Positions 1 to 10,940 of a stretch of 64,000 nucleotides of DNA are shown in pieces; positions within the stretch are counted from its first letter, which is position 1, and the number at the start of each line of letters is the position of its first letter. Both the position numbers and the translations under genes were made by a program. Source of the stretch: Dolomedes plantarius (taxonomy: Eukaryota; Arthropoda; Arachnida; Araneae; Dolomedidae); contig OU015490.1 in NCBI GenBank assembly GCA_907164885.2, positions 95,567,386-95,631,385 of the forward strand, in the 5' to 3' direction. The notes beneath the pieces are model-generated. The model did not search any database. It had not been told where the DNA came from and worked only from the letters and a program-made list of their open reading frames with translations.

Positions 1-299
1 TTAAAAACTTAAGTTGCATTTGAAATTAATTTGCAATAATTTAAATTTATTTTAATGCATAATTTTTAAAAAATCAAATTTTAAATAAATCAAATTTTTA
101 AAATATAAAAATTTATTTTAATGTGGTTACATTTGTATGCTTACATATTTACATTTTCTCTGAGAAATGGTGATTTTTAAAAAAAATTTAGCCTAAATAT
201 AATTGCCTCGAAAATCTCAAAATTTAGCCTGCAAGTACATTTGTGCTATATATATCAAAAAATAATATGGACCCAACTGTCCAATACTGTATGTGCTTT
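1..299. other. AT-rich sequence, no gene seen
   Basis: Very AT-rich sequence with homopolymer A/T runs. No coding stretch, repeat boundary or RNA gene can be supported here. Confidence 0.5.
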
Positions 300-517
300 A
301 ATATATACAGTCTGATGAATCTTGCCATAAAATAGTTCTAAATCTTTTGCTAACATATTATCAGCTTTACATATCATGTCATCACCAATTGGAAATATCT
401 TGTTCCTGTACATTCTTACCTTAAAATTTTTATTAAAGTTTCAAATGTGTTGACATCTTTACTTTCAGCTATAATTAATTGTATCTGTTGTACGTTTTAA
501 AAGTTTCTCATATGTAG
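300..517 (-). pseudogene. Relic transposase-like gene, downstream half
   Basis: Read on the minus strand, this short segment encodes fragments such as KRTTDTI and NTFETLIKIL. They appear to continue the peptide broken off at 4693 on the far side of the 518-4692 transposon. In the family I recall from arthropod genomes, a GHGKGAPD motif is followed shortly by a KRTAD-like motif. Here the first motif lies right of the inserted element and the second lies left of it. In-frame stops and loss of flanking sequence mark it as a pseudogene. The family name is not known to me, and the assignment is by motif memory. Confidence 0.4.
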
Positions 518-1106
518 CCCAGTCAAAATAGGTTTTATGGCTAAAAAAAATATGAAAGTTTTGAAAATTGGTGGAGATGTTTGTTTAGCCATGCTAATGA
601 ACGTACTAAAAGTCCCCACCGATCAGACTTGAGCTTTCGCCGCCATCTTGGAAAATGTGTACACTTTTTTGGTTTTTTGGAAATAACTTTAAAAATATTG
701 ATTTTATAAAAAATAATTAAATACAAAAATTAAAGAGCATTAAATTATGAATAAAAATCATTCATAACATTTTTTTATATGGCTAACAGGAACAAAGATA
801 ATTGACTTTGAAAAGAGCGCACTATCACACGTGGGACGCGCAAGCGCGGTTCCCCATCGCGGTGGGGGGAAATACCCACGCATGTGCACACCATAATTAG
901 CGAAATTAGTTTTACACTAAATGGGAAGGTGTTTTGTATTTTTTCAAATAACTAGGGAAATATTAACTTTACGTAAAAAAAGTTTATTTCAAAAATTAAA
1001 AAACATTAAATTATGTACATAAACGATTTTATACATTTTTGTCGTAAACCTAACAGGAACGAAGATATTGACTATAAAATGCGCGTTGATAATGGAGGTA
1101 GCTTCA
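518..1106 (+). repeat. Left terminal inverted repeat
   Basis: This is the reverse complement of 4096-4692, with only scattered substitutions and small indels. It includes GC-rich patches (CGCGGTTCCCCATCGCGG near 846) in otherwise AT-rich sequence. Confidence 0.85.
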
Positions 1107-1304
1107 AAGTCTCGTTGCAGGCGCTCTTCTTTGAATTTCTAACCTCTCTCACATTTCGGTATTCTTTAAACACAAGAAAATAGACTTTAATGTTTTTGGC
1201 TATGTAGATAATTAATCATTATTGATTTTATACATGAATGTAGTAAACTTGGGGGTATTCACTATCAGATTTCCATTGCGAATAATTGTTCAAGCTTACC
1301 TACT

Positions 1305-3860
1305 TCAGGATTTACGTGCTTTTTTCGGTACGGGATTCTCCCCTTCGTCAGGCATGTATAGATCGTCTATGGATCCGCTAGCATCGGCCCATTCATCAAC
1401 TTCTTTCATTCGATCGTCATCAAAAATAGGGCTGATGCCATTCTGACATACCCCATTGTAATTATTGCAGGCCGTTGTGCAGTTGATGCCTGCTTTCCCA
1501 CATCCGCATCTTACTCCACAGTCAGTCTTACAGTTGCAAAATACCATGTTTAAAAGTGAATCGAGAGCTACTGCATCCATAGTTGTGATGGGCACAAAAA
1601 TTTTCTCTTGATGCTTCCAGCCCCACAGGCAGTTGGGCCTTTCTTTTTCAGGTGCTCCAAAGTCTTCCTCATTTTAATTTCGATGGCTCGTATTTTAGTG
1701 TGTGCGTTTAAGGTTTCTTGCGATGGTGGTTCAGTAGCAAAATCTCGAAACAACTCACGGAGATTTTTACATTCCAAATCCGAGATGTCCATGCCGTCAA
1801 AAATTATTTTTTGCTAAAGCTGTTTGGGTCAATAAATGAGCACGGACGGCCCTAGCGTATGCATGGCCAGGAAACATTTTTTCTACTGACGTAGGTGCAT
1901 AAATCAAAGTGAGTATTTCTTTTAACCCACTTCCAGTCATTATGTACCCAATGCAGCCTAAGAATGACATTAAAAGATGGAATCCACCAAGCCTCACAAT
2001 TCAACTTGATAATAATGGATTGGATGTTGCTGCGACTATCTCTCGATCTTTAATATACAGTGGTTAGTCAAACGTGAGTATGCAAGACTTTTGGTGTGTT
2101 TTAACACACTGCTGGGCAGCATATTTCAGCACAGTGAAAATGGTGCCATACTTGCTTGGTGGTGAATTAACAAAAGGAAGGGGTATTACTTTGGTCTTTT
2201 CACAAGGCTGGTTTCTGGTTATACAATGGAAAAATCCTTTTAATTCAGGTATCTGTGGAAGACCTAACCACTTAGCACACATCCAGGAGATATCAGATGG
2301 CTTAGGCAGTGGTAAATCTTCCGCTAAAGGATTTAAGACATTCAAATCTTCGATAGTAATTGTTTTTAACCCAGGCCCTCGAAAATTTTCAAACGTTTCC
2401 AGAGGAATGATTCCCATTTTGCCTACGGCCGATGCGGATGTAAGTTCGGTTAATTTTTTTATCTTCGTCCCGGGTTCCACTGCTTACGCTGGAGTAAAAC
2501 AAGCAACGCCCCCATGCTATGAAACGTATTCAGGCCATCGATTGTCGACACATTGAAATCTGCATTGTCAAATACGAATTGGCAGAATGATCCCTCGCGC
2601 ATTTGGGGTTGCGGATGATTTATGGTTGACATCTCAAGTGTTTGGGCTTCATATTAAGGAGAACAAAATTCCAAATTCGAGAGTATTGTTATTAAATTCT
2701 TGGAACAGAACTTTTTGTACAAAAATAAAGCAAGACCATTGAGCAGAGGAGACATAAATAATCGTGGCCTTAGCGCTGATATAATGACGTGAGCTATTGA
2801 AGTGACTTTTTTTTTTCCGCCTTAGCAGTCTTTTTTTTTAATAATCAAGTGCTCCAAAAAAGATTTTAGGCTTTCTGGAATGCCCTTGTTCACATCTCTG
2901 AAAAAGTTATCACTTGGAAGGTAGCAATGAGTGTCATAAACTGGTGTCTGGATATCTTCTTTTATTATGGCTGCAGCAGTTTGTACTATTCGTAGACGCT
3001 CCTCACGATCATTTCGTATCCTTTTGTCGTACCAAGAGTCTGATAAGACTTTCATTCCAGTATTACGTAAACATATGACAGTAACTTTTTTGGAGTTTGA
3101 AGCAAAAATAATGCCATCCCCGTATTTTTGTTTCAACTTATTTCTCAAAGTGATGTCGTCTGGAAGTAGCCCTGTAATTTCAGATTTGAGTTCGGGTAGT
3201 GAGAATTGACAGTCGTCATTATTATCATCAAGGAAGAAGGATATTTCGTCTACAGCTGCTGAGACGTAATCCGACTCTGGCCGCCCTCTCTTTCTGATTG
3301 GTGCAGTGTGTAGAAAAAAAAGTCATGAAGCAATATTGGTGATAAATCGCATCAGCTGCAACTAAATCAGCAACGTTTATTATACGACACTGAACTTCCT
3401 CTCCCTACTGGTCATGTCTATTCTCTGTAGCTTCAAGAACTTTGTGTTTCATTTCGAGACTCCTAACTTCGTATATAGTTCTTCGTCTGTCAGTTGGTTT
3501 TTTCTTTTGTCTTGCTTTGAATTCTTCGTCTATCACTGCCGTAGAAAAGAAACATTTTGTCCTAAAATCGAACTGAGGTAAAAAAGATCGTAAACTTACC
3601 GCCCGCTCTTCACTTTGGGATGTTGACGCGATTTCTGTATTTCTTTTTAAATCAACTTTTATACTTCCTGGTCTGGTGTAATTTCTTCGACACAACGAAT
3701 GAACCGAAACAGATTTTAAATGTTCCAACTGTTCATGCTTATTGTCTTTTCTTTGGACACAAGCTCTCTTTAAAGCGTCGATCCCCTTTTCTCCTACATT
3801 CACGAAATCATCATTTGACATTAATTTTTTACATATAAAACATAGTTCCGTATCAGCCAT
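1305..3860 (-). pseudogene. Broken transposon protein with CXC-like cysteine tail
   Basis: Minus-strand pieces in order from the amino end. At 3860-3405 is a start (MADTELCFICKKL) with a CxxC and a later C..CRRNYTR zinc-like pattern. At 3148-2822 is an Asp/Arg-rich stretch. At about 2600-2510 lies FVFDNADFN followed by DGLNTFH, a motif I associate with a large family of repeated uncharacterised arthropod and cnidarian proteins. At 2480-2064 and 1997-1568 are further parts, including MSFLGCIGYIMTGSGL. At 1550-1305 is a cysteine-rich CNCKTDCGVRCGCGKAG tail like the CXC/Tesmin fold. The pieces lie in different frames with stops between them. The gene fills the long-TIR element, so it is probably its transposase, but that role is inference. 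Confidence 0.6.
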
Positions 3861-4095
3861 TGTTCACAGACGCACACGGAACGGTGACTAACTATTAACT
3901 GTCTAGGAAAATACTAGGGAAAGACCGATTTGGCACCTTACGGTATGCACATGCGCGTGTCTTCCAGCCATCGTGATGGGCACCCACGCATGCGCGTCCC
4001 TGGTGTGATAGTGCGCTCTTTCAAAAGTCAATTATCTTTGTTCGTGTTAGACTTATAAAAAAAAATATATGTTTTTTGTGCATTGTTTTTTTGTA

Positions 4096-4692
4096 GAAGC
4101 TACCTCCATTATCAACGCGCATTTTATAGTCAATATCTTCGTTCCTGTTAGGTTTACGACAAAAATGTATAAAATCGTTTTTGTACATAATTTAATGTTT
4201 TTTAATTTTTGAAATAAACTTTTTTACGTAAAGTTAATATTTCCCTAGTTATTTGAAAAAATACAAAACACCTTCCCATTTAGTGTAAAACTAATTTCGC
4301 TAATTATGGTATGCACATGCGTGGGTATTTCCCCCCACCGCGATGGGGAACCGCGCTTGCGCGTCCCACGTGTGATAGTGCGCTCTTTTCAAAGTCAATT
4401 ATCTTTGTTCCTGTTAGCCATATAAAAAAATGATATGAATGATTTTTGTTCATAATTTAATGCTCTTTAATTTTTGTATTTAATTATTTTTTATAAAATC
4501 AATATTTTTAAAGTTATTTCCAAAAAACCTAAAAAGTGTACACATTTTCCAAGATGGCGGCGAAAGCTCAAGTCTGATCGGTGGGGACTTTTAGTATGTT
4601 CATTAGCATGCCTAAACAAACATCTCCACCAATTTTAAAAACTTTCATATTTTTTTTAGCCATTCGTCAAAATCCGGTCTATTTTGACTGGG
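4096..4692 (-). repeat. Right terminal inverted repeat
   Basis: Inverted partner of 518-1106. Its outer end is ATTTTGACTGGG at 4681-4692. Confidence 0.85.
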
Positions 4693-5275
4693 GTAATGCT
4701 GTCAGGTGCACCTTTCCCATGGCCTGCCTCTATATAATTCCATGTCAAGTTTTGGATGCCGGAAAACTATTCTTGTGTGTTATACCTTAACAAATGAAGC
4801 ATTTTGTTTCTGTATTGTGTACAGGGTCCATCACCGAACATATGAACAGTATTAATTGAATGCTGGTTCTTGAAAAAATATTTTGAAATGGTCTGTAGAT
4901 GAGCCCAGATGGCCGATGTGTCATGTGATTTGCTTGTAGTGGCAAAAGGAATCAATGTTAACGAATCCTTTTGTGTCTGGTAAAAAACACAGTTTCATTG
5001 CACACATTTGTGCAGAGACAGCTTGGAGAAAACTATAGTTTTCTCCAAGATCCACTTTTTGTATTTCACGTCTTTTTCTATTTCAAAACTGTTAAATGTT
5101 ACTATATTATCTTTACAAATGACGAAATTTCTTAATAAACATAGGAATACTATTTGAATTCTTGCTACATCTTCTGTATCTGATATTTCCTTTTCACTGC
5201 TTTTCTTCTGTCAATAATTTTTGGAACTTTTTTTCCCCAGTTTTCTTTTTTGACATAATTCACATGGCGTCATAA
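4693..5275 (-). pseudogene. Relic transposase-like gene, upstream half
   Basis: The minus strand encodes SAIWAHL, FGDGPCTQYRNK, then TWNYIEAGHGKGAPD, running into the right edge of the long-TIR element. Upstream, near 5270, is MTPCELCQKRKLGKK. The SDGPTTQYR plus GHGKGAPDG pattern is one I recall from repeated uncharacterised proteins in arthropods. A downstream remnant lies at 300-517, so the 518-4692 element appears to have inserted into this gene. Stop codons (for example after NTQE, near 4767) show it was already, or has since become, a pseudogene. The biochemical function of the family is unknown to me. Confidence 0.5.
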
Positions 5276-6390
5276 TATTTACTGGTTTGACTTGCTATCT
5301 CTCAGAATTTTTAAATATTTTAGTCTCTTCTTTTCTTTTAATTTCACTAGCAACACTGGATCTCATTTATTTTTCTCTCACCTTATTCTATCTTACTCTT
5401 TTTTTTTCAGACTTAATTATTTCTTATATAGTTTCCCCATAGTAGTTTTATTATTCTTAAAATACCAAGAAAAAAACAATTATCACTGTCATAATTTTAA
5501 TAAATAATTGACCATTTTACACTATTTAATTGAAAAAATAAAGATGATGCATTAAAATTTAGAAGATTTGGTGTTTATTTAAATTAGTACAATAACTTTT
5601 TCAAGTTTATTTTTAACTTCTCCCAGTAAAATAATAAAAATTTAAATGGATTAACCTTACTTACTCAAATTAAAAATCATATGAGTTTTTAATATGTACT
5701 TTATTGCATTAGATTATTCTTAATTATTGTTTAGTACATATATAAATGGAATCAGATAATTCTCTCACAATTTAAATCATTCTTTAACATGTTAAAATTA
5801 TAAAGGAATGATGAGATACTTGTGAACACCACTTTGTACAAAAATTATTAGGCTTCGTCAAGGCTTTATTTCCAAGATTTAAAGAGACTTATGAATCAGT
5901 TGTTAATGTATAACAAAAAGTATTTTTTAACTAATAATATATAATAAAAAGTATTTTTTTACTGCGAGTTTGGAAAACATATACGGAAGCTGTTCGCGTA
6001 ACTTTAAGAACGACGTTTTTCAATAATAAACGTCGATTTTATATTTAAATATCATCACCGGATAATTTACAGTAAGTTTTATTTATTTATAAATTTCTTT
6101 ATATGCGTATTTCACTGAAATGGGGTAATTAAATAAGCTGTGTTTCGATAAGCGAAGAGTAGCGTAAGGGCGTTTAAGAACCAGTCCTATCCACTTGAAC
6201 TGAAGTAAACAAAAATGGCTCCAATGTTGTCGTGAAAATTGCTTGGCGAGCTTGGAACACATATACGGAAGCTGTTCCGTTCCTTTTATTTATAGTATGT
6301 GTTTGTAAGTATTTATAGAAAGTCGGCTAATATTTTATATAATTTAATTATATTCCTGTCGTCCACATGGTCTAGTGGATGGCGTCCTAC
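5276..6390. other. AT-rich spacer with one short direct repeat
   Basis: No coding signal. A ~25-bp direct repeat around ACATATACGGAAGCTGTTC occurs near 5978 and again near 6256, the second just left of the piggyBac remnants. It may mark an old insertion boundary. Confidence 0.4.
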
Positions 6391-6720
6391 TCCTGAAATT
6401 ATGAATTTAAACACACCTCTAAATTTTTTTAGTTATCTTTTTACAGAAGATTTGATTGAGCATATAGTTCAAGAAACAAATTTATTCAGTGTGCAAAAAA
6501 AAATAAAAAAAACCCAGAAAAGTGTGTTAATGTAACAAATTTAGAAATTAAACAATACATTGGAATTTCTATAATGATGTCTATTGTACATATGCCAAAC
6601 ACTAGGCCATATTGGTCACCTGCCATAGACAATGATGTAATAAAAGAATGTATGTCATTAAAACGCTTTGAAAAGATGAGAGAATTTCTACATTTTAATG
6701 ACAACAGTAAACAACCACCA
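6391..6720 (+). pseudogene. piggyBac-like transposase fragment, plus-strand arm
   Basis: Plus-strand reading gives LNTPLNFFSYLFTEDLIEHI, then MMSIVHMPNTRPYWS and CMSLKRFEKMREFLHFND. These match the amino-terminal part of the piggyBac transposase domain (PGBD type), where a YxS/W sequence and LxRFExixxxlHFnD are hallmarks. A run of A residues and a frame change break it near 6500. The same segment recurs inverted at 6798-7156. No catalytic aspartates are covered. Confidence 0.7.
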
Positions 6721-7010
6721 GATGATGAACCTCAGCATGATCGTTTATATGTCATCGTTTATATGATCGTCCATATATTTTGTTATTTATTTATATGTGG
6801 TGGTTGTTTACTGTTGTCATTAAAATGTAGAAATTCTCTTATCTTTTCAAAGCGTTTTAATGACATACATTCTTTCATTACATCATTGTCTATGGCAGGT
6901 GACCAATATGGCCTAGTGTTTGGCATATGTACAATAGACATCATTATACAAATCCCAATGTATTGTTTAATTTCTAAATTCGTTACATTAACACAATTTT
7001 CTGGGTTTTT

Positions 7011-7041
<31 letters not shown>

Positions 7042-7156
7042 TTTTTTTTTTGGGCACACTGAATAAATTTGTTTCTTGAACTATATGCTCAATCAAATCT
7101 TCTGTAAAAAGATAACTAAAAAAATTTAGAGGTGTGTTTAAATTCATAATTTCAGG
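6391..7156. repeat. Inverted duplication of piggyBac sequence
   Basis: 6391-6720 and 6798-7156 are reverse complements: CCTGAAATTATGAATTTAAA opens one and closes the other. The ~77-bp centre is not shared. The right arm carries an added (TTTA)n expansion near 7010-7045. Confidence 0.85.
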
Positions 7157-7500
7157 AGAGAGATTCTCGTCACCTCAGAATAAAATTTGATCATCATTTA
7201 GAAGTAAATTAGTTTTCTTCCAGTTGATTGCAGGCTTTGTTCTCCCTGTATTATTTCTAATAGTTTTTGGCATGTTCCCACCATTAGGCAGATCAAGAAC
7301 ATCGCTATTATCATGCAATGATACCTCATCTTCCGAATCACTACTACCATCAAAAATTTCATTACAAACTTTGTTTGGTTTATGATTAGGATCACCTGTT
7401 CTGCCATCGCTTTCTGAATCAGATCCATCTTCACTATGATCACTCCACGATCTGTTCATAAGTTCCTCAATTTCTTTGTGTGTTAAAACTCTGTTCCCGC
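6798..7500 (-). pseudogene. piggyBac-like transposase, minus-strand amino-terminal part
   Basis: On the minus strand, 7500-7175 encodes a typical acidic piggyBac start: HKEIEELMNRSW followed by a Ser/Asp/Glu-rich run. After a frame break at about 7160 it continues as LNTPLNFFSYLFTEDLIEHI and the HFND region down to 6798. This arm keeps the natural order of the gene, so it looks like the original copy, while 6391-6720 is the inverted duplicate. The catalytic core is absent. Confidence 0.65.
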
Positions 7501-7930
7501 CATTTCCTTAAAAAAATGGCGTAAGCACACCATGTATTATTTTTGATACATAAAATTGAAATCATACTTGAATTTTTTATAAAAGATTAAAGAAGTATTT
7601 TATTAATAATTATAAAATCTACGTACCTCTAAAATATATTTATAAAACTTTCAAAGATGTAAACTGACTTTAAAATACTGAAAATATAACAAATACTAAG
7701 GCAGGTCTGGTATGAACTGAACGGCTATCTTTTACTGAGATCGCAGTTGTATTCCTGCTGCCATCTATCCTACGATAAATGTAACTAACAGTGATTAAAA
7801 GCTTTGCTATGATGTTTCAAAATTAATACAAGGTGCACAAGTGGATAAAAATATTGCTTTTGAATATAAAGGGGAAAAATAACTTATGTATTAAATTTAA
7901 TACAGTGTGCAGTGAAGGGTTTTAAAATTG
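7501..7930. other. No gene seen
   Basis: AT-rich sequence without coding signal or a repeat I can delimit. Confidence 0.4.
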
Positions 7931-7934
7931 CCCG

Positions 7935-8014
7935 TAGAGCTTGTGCGGGGATTTGAACCGGGGACTTGTCGCTCCGAAGTACGATATGATAACCATTCTG
8001 CCACAGAGTCCGTG
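7935..8014 (-). repeat. tRNA-like sequence (SINE head or tRNA pseudogene)
   Basis: On the minus strand a box-A-like TGGCAGAATGG is followed about 40 nt later by a box-B-like GGTTCAAATCC. This spacing is usual for internal RNA polymerase III promoters. The acceptor-stem halves do not pair convincingly, and I see no clean anticodon arm, so I do not call a functional tRNA. Confidence 0.45.
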
Positions 8015-8139
8015 AGGAAAAGCTCTTATGAAGGAGACGTAACGCCTTTTCGTTACGTGACGATTCCTGCCAGTTCACTTTACTGTAAGCCGCGTAAAAG
8101 AACTTCTTTCCAAAAGGGATTGTTGTAAAGCCGATTATT

Positions 8140-9111
8140 TTGTCGCATTTCAATAGCAGATGCCAGATGGATCTCATCTATCACCAATCTCAACCAGATG
8201 GAAAGTTTAAGTTTCTTCTCGTATACCAAGACCACTTAACAAAATTTGTTGTATTAAAGCCGCTCACACCAAATCGGACGAATGAAGCAGCCTATAAATT
8301 GCTTGATATTTTTCTCCTTTTTGGCGCTCCAAATATTTTGCGGCGAAGCTTGTCCTCTGTGGATCTTGTGCCATTAAACCCCAAACAACTAACCAACCAA
8401 GTATTTTGCATTCTGATAAAGGACGCGAATTTCGTAATACAATCTTAGAATGTGTAACATAGTTGTGGCCAGAAATTAAAATAGTTTATAAGAAACCTAG
8501 ACACAACCAAAGTCAAGGAAGTGTCGAACGAGCAAATCAAGACATTGAAAGCATGCTAACTACTTGGATGGCTGATATCCAAACTAATAAGTGGACAGGG
8601 CGTACGATTTGTACAATTCATTAAGAATCGTGCCTATCATTCTGCAATTAAAAGAAGTCCATACGAAGTCATGTTCGGTTGTCCCGCAAAATTGGGATTG
8701 TCTTCTTATATTATACCACAAAGTGTATTACATTCGATAAATACCGAAGAAGACCTTGAAAAATTAAAAGATTCACAAGAGACTGTGATTATGGGATCAC
8801 AGTCAAACCTTACTCAAGAGCACATTCCGATATCCCCTGCTTCTACAGAATCACCTATACTATATTCTTGTATTTCTATAGGTCCTATAGAAATACAAGA
8901 ATTTATCGATAGTAATCTTAAATTGCCTTCTACACCTTTTTTTGAGGATACAGTTATGAAGAATATTCATTTACCCTGCCCCTCCAAGGAATCACCACTG
9001 CATGCTGAAGAGGTGATCACTGAGTTACCCTCAACTTCAGCAAAATCGCCATCACAGTTTCATATAGAGCCTGTAAAGAGGACTAAACAAGACATTGTCT
9101 GTATTGATTGA
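8140..9111 (+). pseudogene. GIN/KRBA2-type DDE integrase, broken
   Basis: Integrase core motifs appear in order: RCQMDLI (first Asp), FLLVYQDHLTKFVVLKPL, then LHSDKGREF (second Asp, near 8410) and SQGSVERANQDIESML (catalytic Glu, near 8525). They are followed by SPYEVMFGCPAKLGL (near 8660) and a long low-complexity tail ending at 9111. The family is the Ginger/GIN-1/KRBA2-like integrase group of animal genomes. It is interrupted after LLFGAP by a short LINE tail (see 8341-8402) and has stops and frame changes between 8450 and 8670. All three catalytic residues remain recognisable, but the reading frame is destroyed. Confidence 0.75.
8341..8402 (+). mobile_element. Tiny 5'-truncated LINE insertion
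   Basis: The stretch TTGTCCTCTGTGGATCTTG...CCATTAAAC...AACCAACC closely matches the 3' end of the I-like LINE at 49945-49996. It is bracketed by TATTTTGC on both sides, an 8-bp target duplication, and splits the integrase motif LFGAP...LHSDKG. So this is a minimal (~60 bp) LINE retrotransposition product. Confidence 0.7.
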
Positions 9112-9410
9112 ATTTGTTGATTGTTTGATTGTATTAACTTGATTCTTTAGTTATCGAAAAATGAATAAATAACATTATGTTAATTTAAGCGTACAGGGAC
9201 GTTGCTGATGGTTCAGCAAAGTTCTTATTTTCACTTTAACGAGTGCCTGGTAGGTAATGTGCAGATTATCTGGGTAATTTGAGAAATGAAACACTTTTCA
9301 GCACTTTAACGGAGCAAATAAGTTAATATGCAGATTAGCTAGGTAATGTGCACACTAACTGATTTTTGCCCTATTGCGGTAACAGATACGTCAGAAACGA
9401 GTGTTTTGAC
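9112..9410. other. No gene seen
   Basis: Sequence between the integrase pseudogene and the tandem repeat. AAATGAATAAAT near 9160 could be a polyadenylation signal of the dead integrase unit, but nothing else is recognisable. Confidence 0.35.
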
Positions 9411-10940
9411 TTTGACACCAGGAAGGTGGCCCAGCCCCCGTAGACGGATCACGGCCCTCTCTGTATGTATTCTTTTTTGTGTAATTAAAGAAATGATGAA
9501 AAATGAGCTAGAATATTAAGCATTATACAAAATGTAATAGAATAACGTCGCACTTAAACACACTTTACTTCATATTTGAGTTATTTTTTTATATGTATAG
9601 GATACATTCATCATTAAGCAGACGCGAAAATTTCTTTACAAGTTCTTATGTTGGCACTTTCGAGCAATGTCTCACAGACGATCCAGATCCCACTTTGAAA
9701 AAAAGTTTTTTTTTTGAAAATTCTTAACCTAATTATCGTGAACCTCGACTCGCGAATTATCGCACACTAGATAGATCAAAAAACATGTCTCTTGACTTGG
9801 ACACCATGACGGTGGCCCAGCCCCCTTAGGGTGTGATCCGGTGGTCCACCCCTTTCTGCATGTATTAACATTCTGTATGTATTTACAATTAAATTCTCAT
9901 TCAGTTGATATTTCAGTAGTACATTTTTTTATCTCCGATACACAAGTTTGGACAAGTATTCCTGAATTATGAGATGCTCACTTTTCAATGCTCCGTTACG
10001 CAAATTAGTAGTATGCCATTATATCGTGCATTGTATAAAGCAAATTTGAGCTAAGACTCTTAATCCATCATTGTTTAGTTTCATGCATACTGTTTGAAAT
10101 TTTTTGTTTCCAAAGTATTTATAGAAAATCGGCTAATAATTCATATTACTTAATGATCGTTGAACGAGGTAAACCAATAACTGCAAATATTAAATAAAAT
10201 TTTACATAAGAACATTGATAACTAGAGGAATCACAAAAAAGTCTTATATTTTTATGTACTTCAACATTACCAAGTAGTAAATGGTCACATATCGCACTAG
10301 ATACATCAAAAACACGTCTGTTGACTTGAATACCAGGACGGTGGCCCATTCCCCGGAGGCGGGTCTCTTTGTGTATGTATTCATTTTTTTGTGTGATGAA
10401 AGAAATAATGAGAGATCAGCTATTTATTATACATTATTTTAAACTTAACAGATAAAGTCTCAATAAAATGTAATCTACTACATATTTGAGTTATTTATTT
10501 TATTTGTACGGTACATTCACCAATAAGCAGATGCGACAATTTCTTAAAAATTCTAATGTCGGTACTTTCGAACAATGTTTCACAGTCGATCACCCCTCTG
10601 GCAAAGTACCTTTTTGAGCACAATTCTTAATAAAATTATCGCTAAACTCGACTCGCGAATTATCACACACTAGATACATTAAAAACACATCTATTGACTT
10701 GGACACAAGGACGATGGCCCAGACGGAGGAGGTAGGTCACACCCCTTTTTTTATGTATTCATTTTTTGTGTAATGAAAGAAATGCTGAAAGATCGGGTAT
10801 AATATGAAACATATAAAACGGAACAGAAAATTGTCTCACTAAAACGCACTCTACTTCATAAGGGCTTGATTGACGACAACTTTCGCGATACTTTAATTGT
10901 ACTTTAGTTGTTACTTTCGAGCAATGTTTCATAGCCAACA
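9411..10940. repeat. Diverged tandem repeat, about four units of ~0.37-0.53 kb
   Basis: Landmark GACxxGGxxACCAGGACGGTGGCCCA recurs at about 9413, 9801, 10331 and 10702. A second landmark, TACTTTCGAGCAATGTTTCACAG, and a third, CTCGACTCGCGAATTATC, recur in the same order between them. Spacing is about 388, 530 and 371 bp. Units are clearly diverged, so the array is old. No protein is encoded. Confidence 0.65.

Larger units (their letters stand above)
518..4692 (-). mobile_element. 4.2-kb DNA transposon with ~590-bp terminal inverted repeats
   Basis: The two ends are inverted copies of each other (518-1106 and 4096-4692), starting CCCAGTCAAAATAG and ending CTATTTTGACTGGG. The bases just outside are GTAG on the left (514-517) and GTAA on the right (4693-4696), a plausible 4-bp target duplication with one change. 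The interior holds a broken minus-strand gene. A ~100-bp subterminal block (CACATGCG, GTGATAGTGCGCTC, CAATTATCTTTGTTC) occurs in both ends and a third time near 3940-4050. The arms are well over 90% alike by eye, so the insertion looks fairly young although the gene is dead. I cannot place it in a named superfamily. Confidence 0.8.

Noticed and set aside
7935..8014. Functional tRNA gene
   Set aside because: Acceptor stem and anticodon arm do not fold, so it is listed only as tRNA-like.
7884..8177. 97-codon minus-strand frame over the tRNA-like sequence
   Set aside because: It is antisense to the tRNA-like repeat and integrase start and has no family resemblance.
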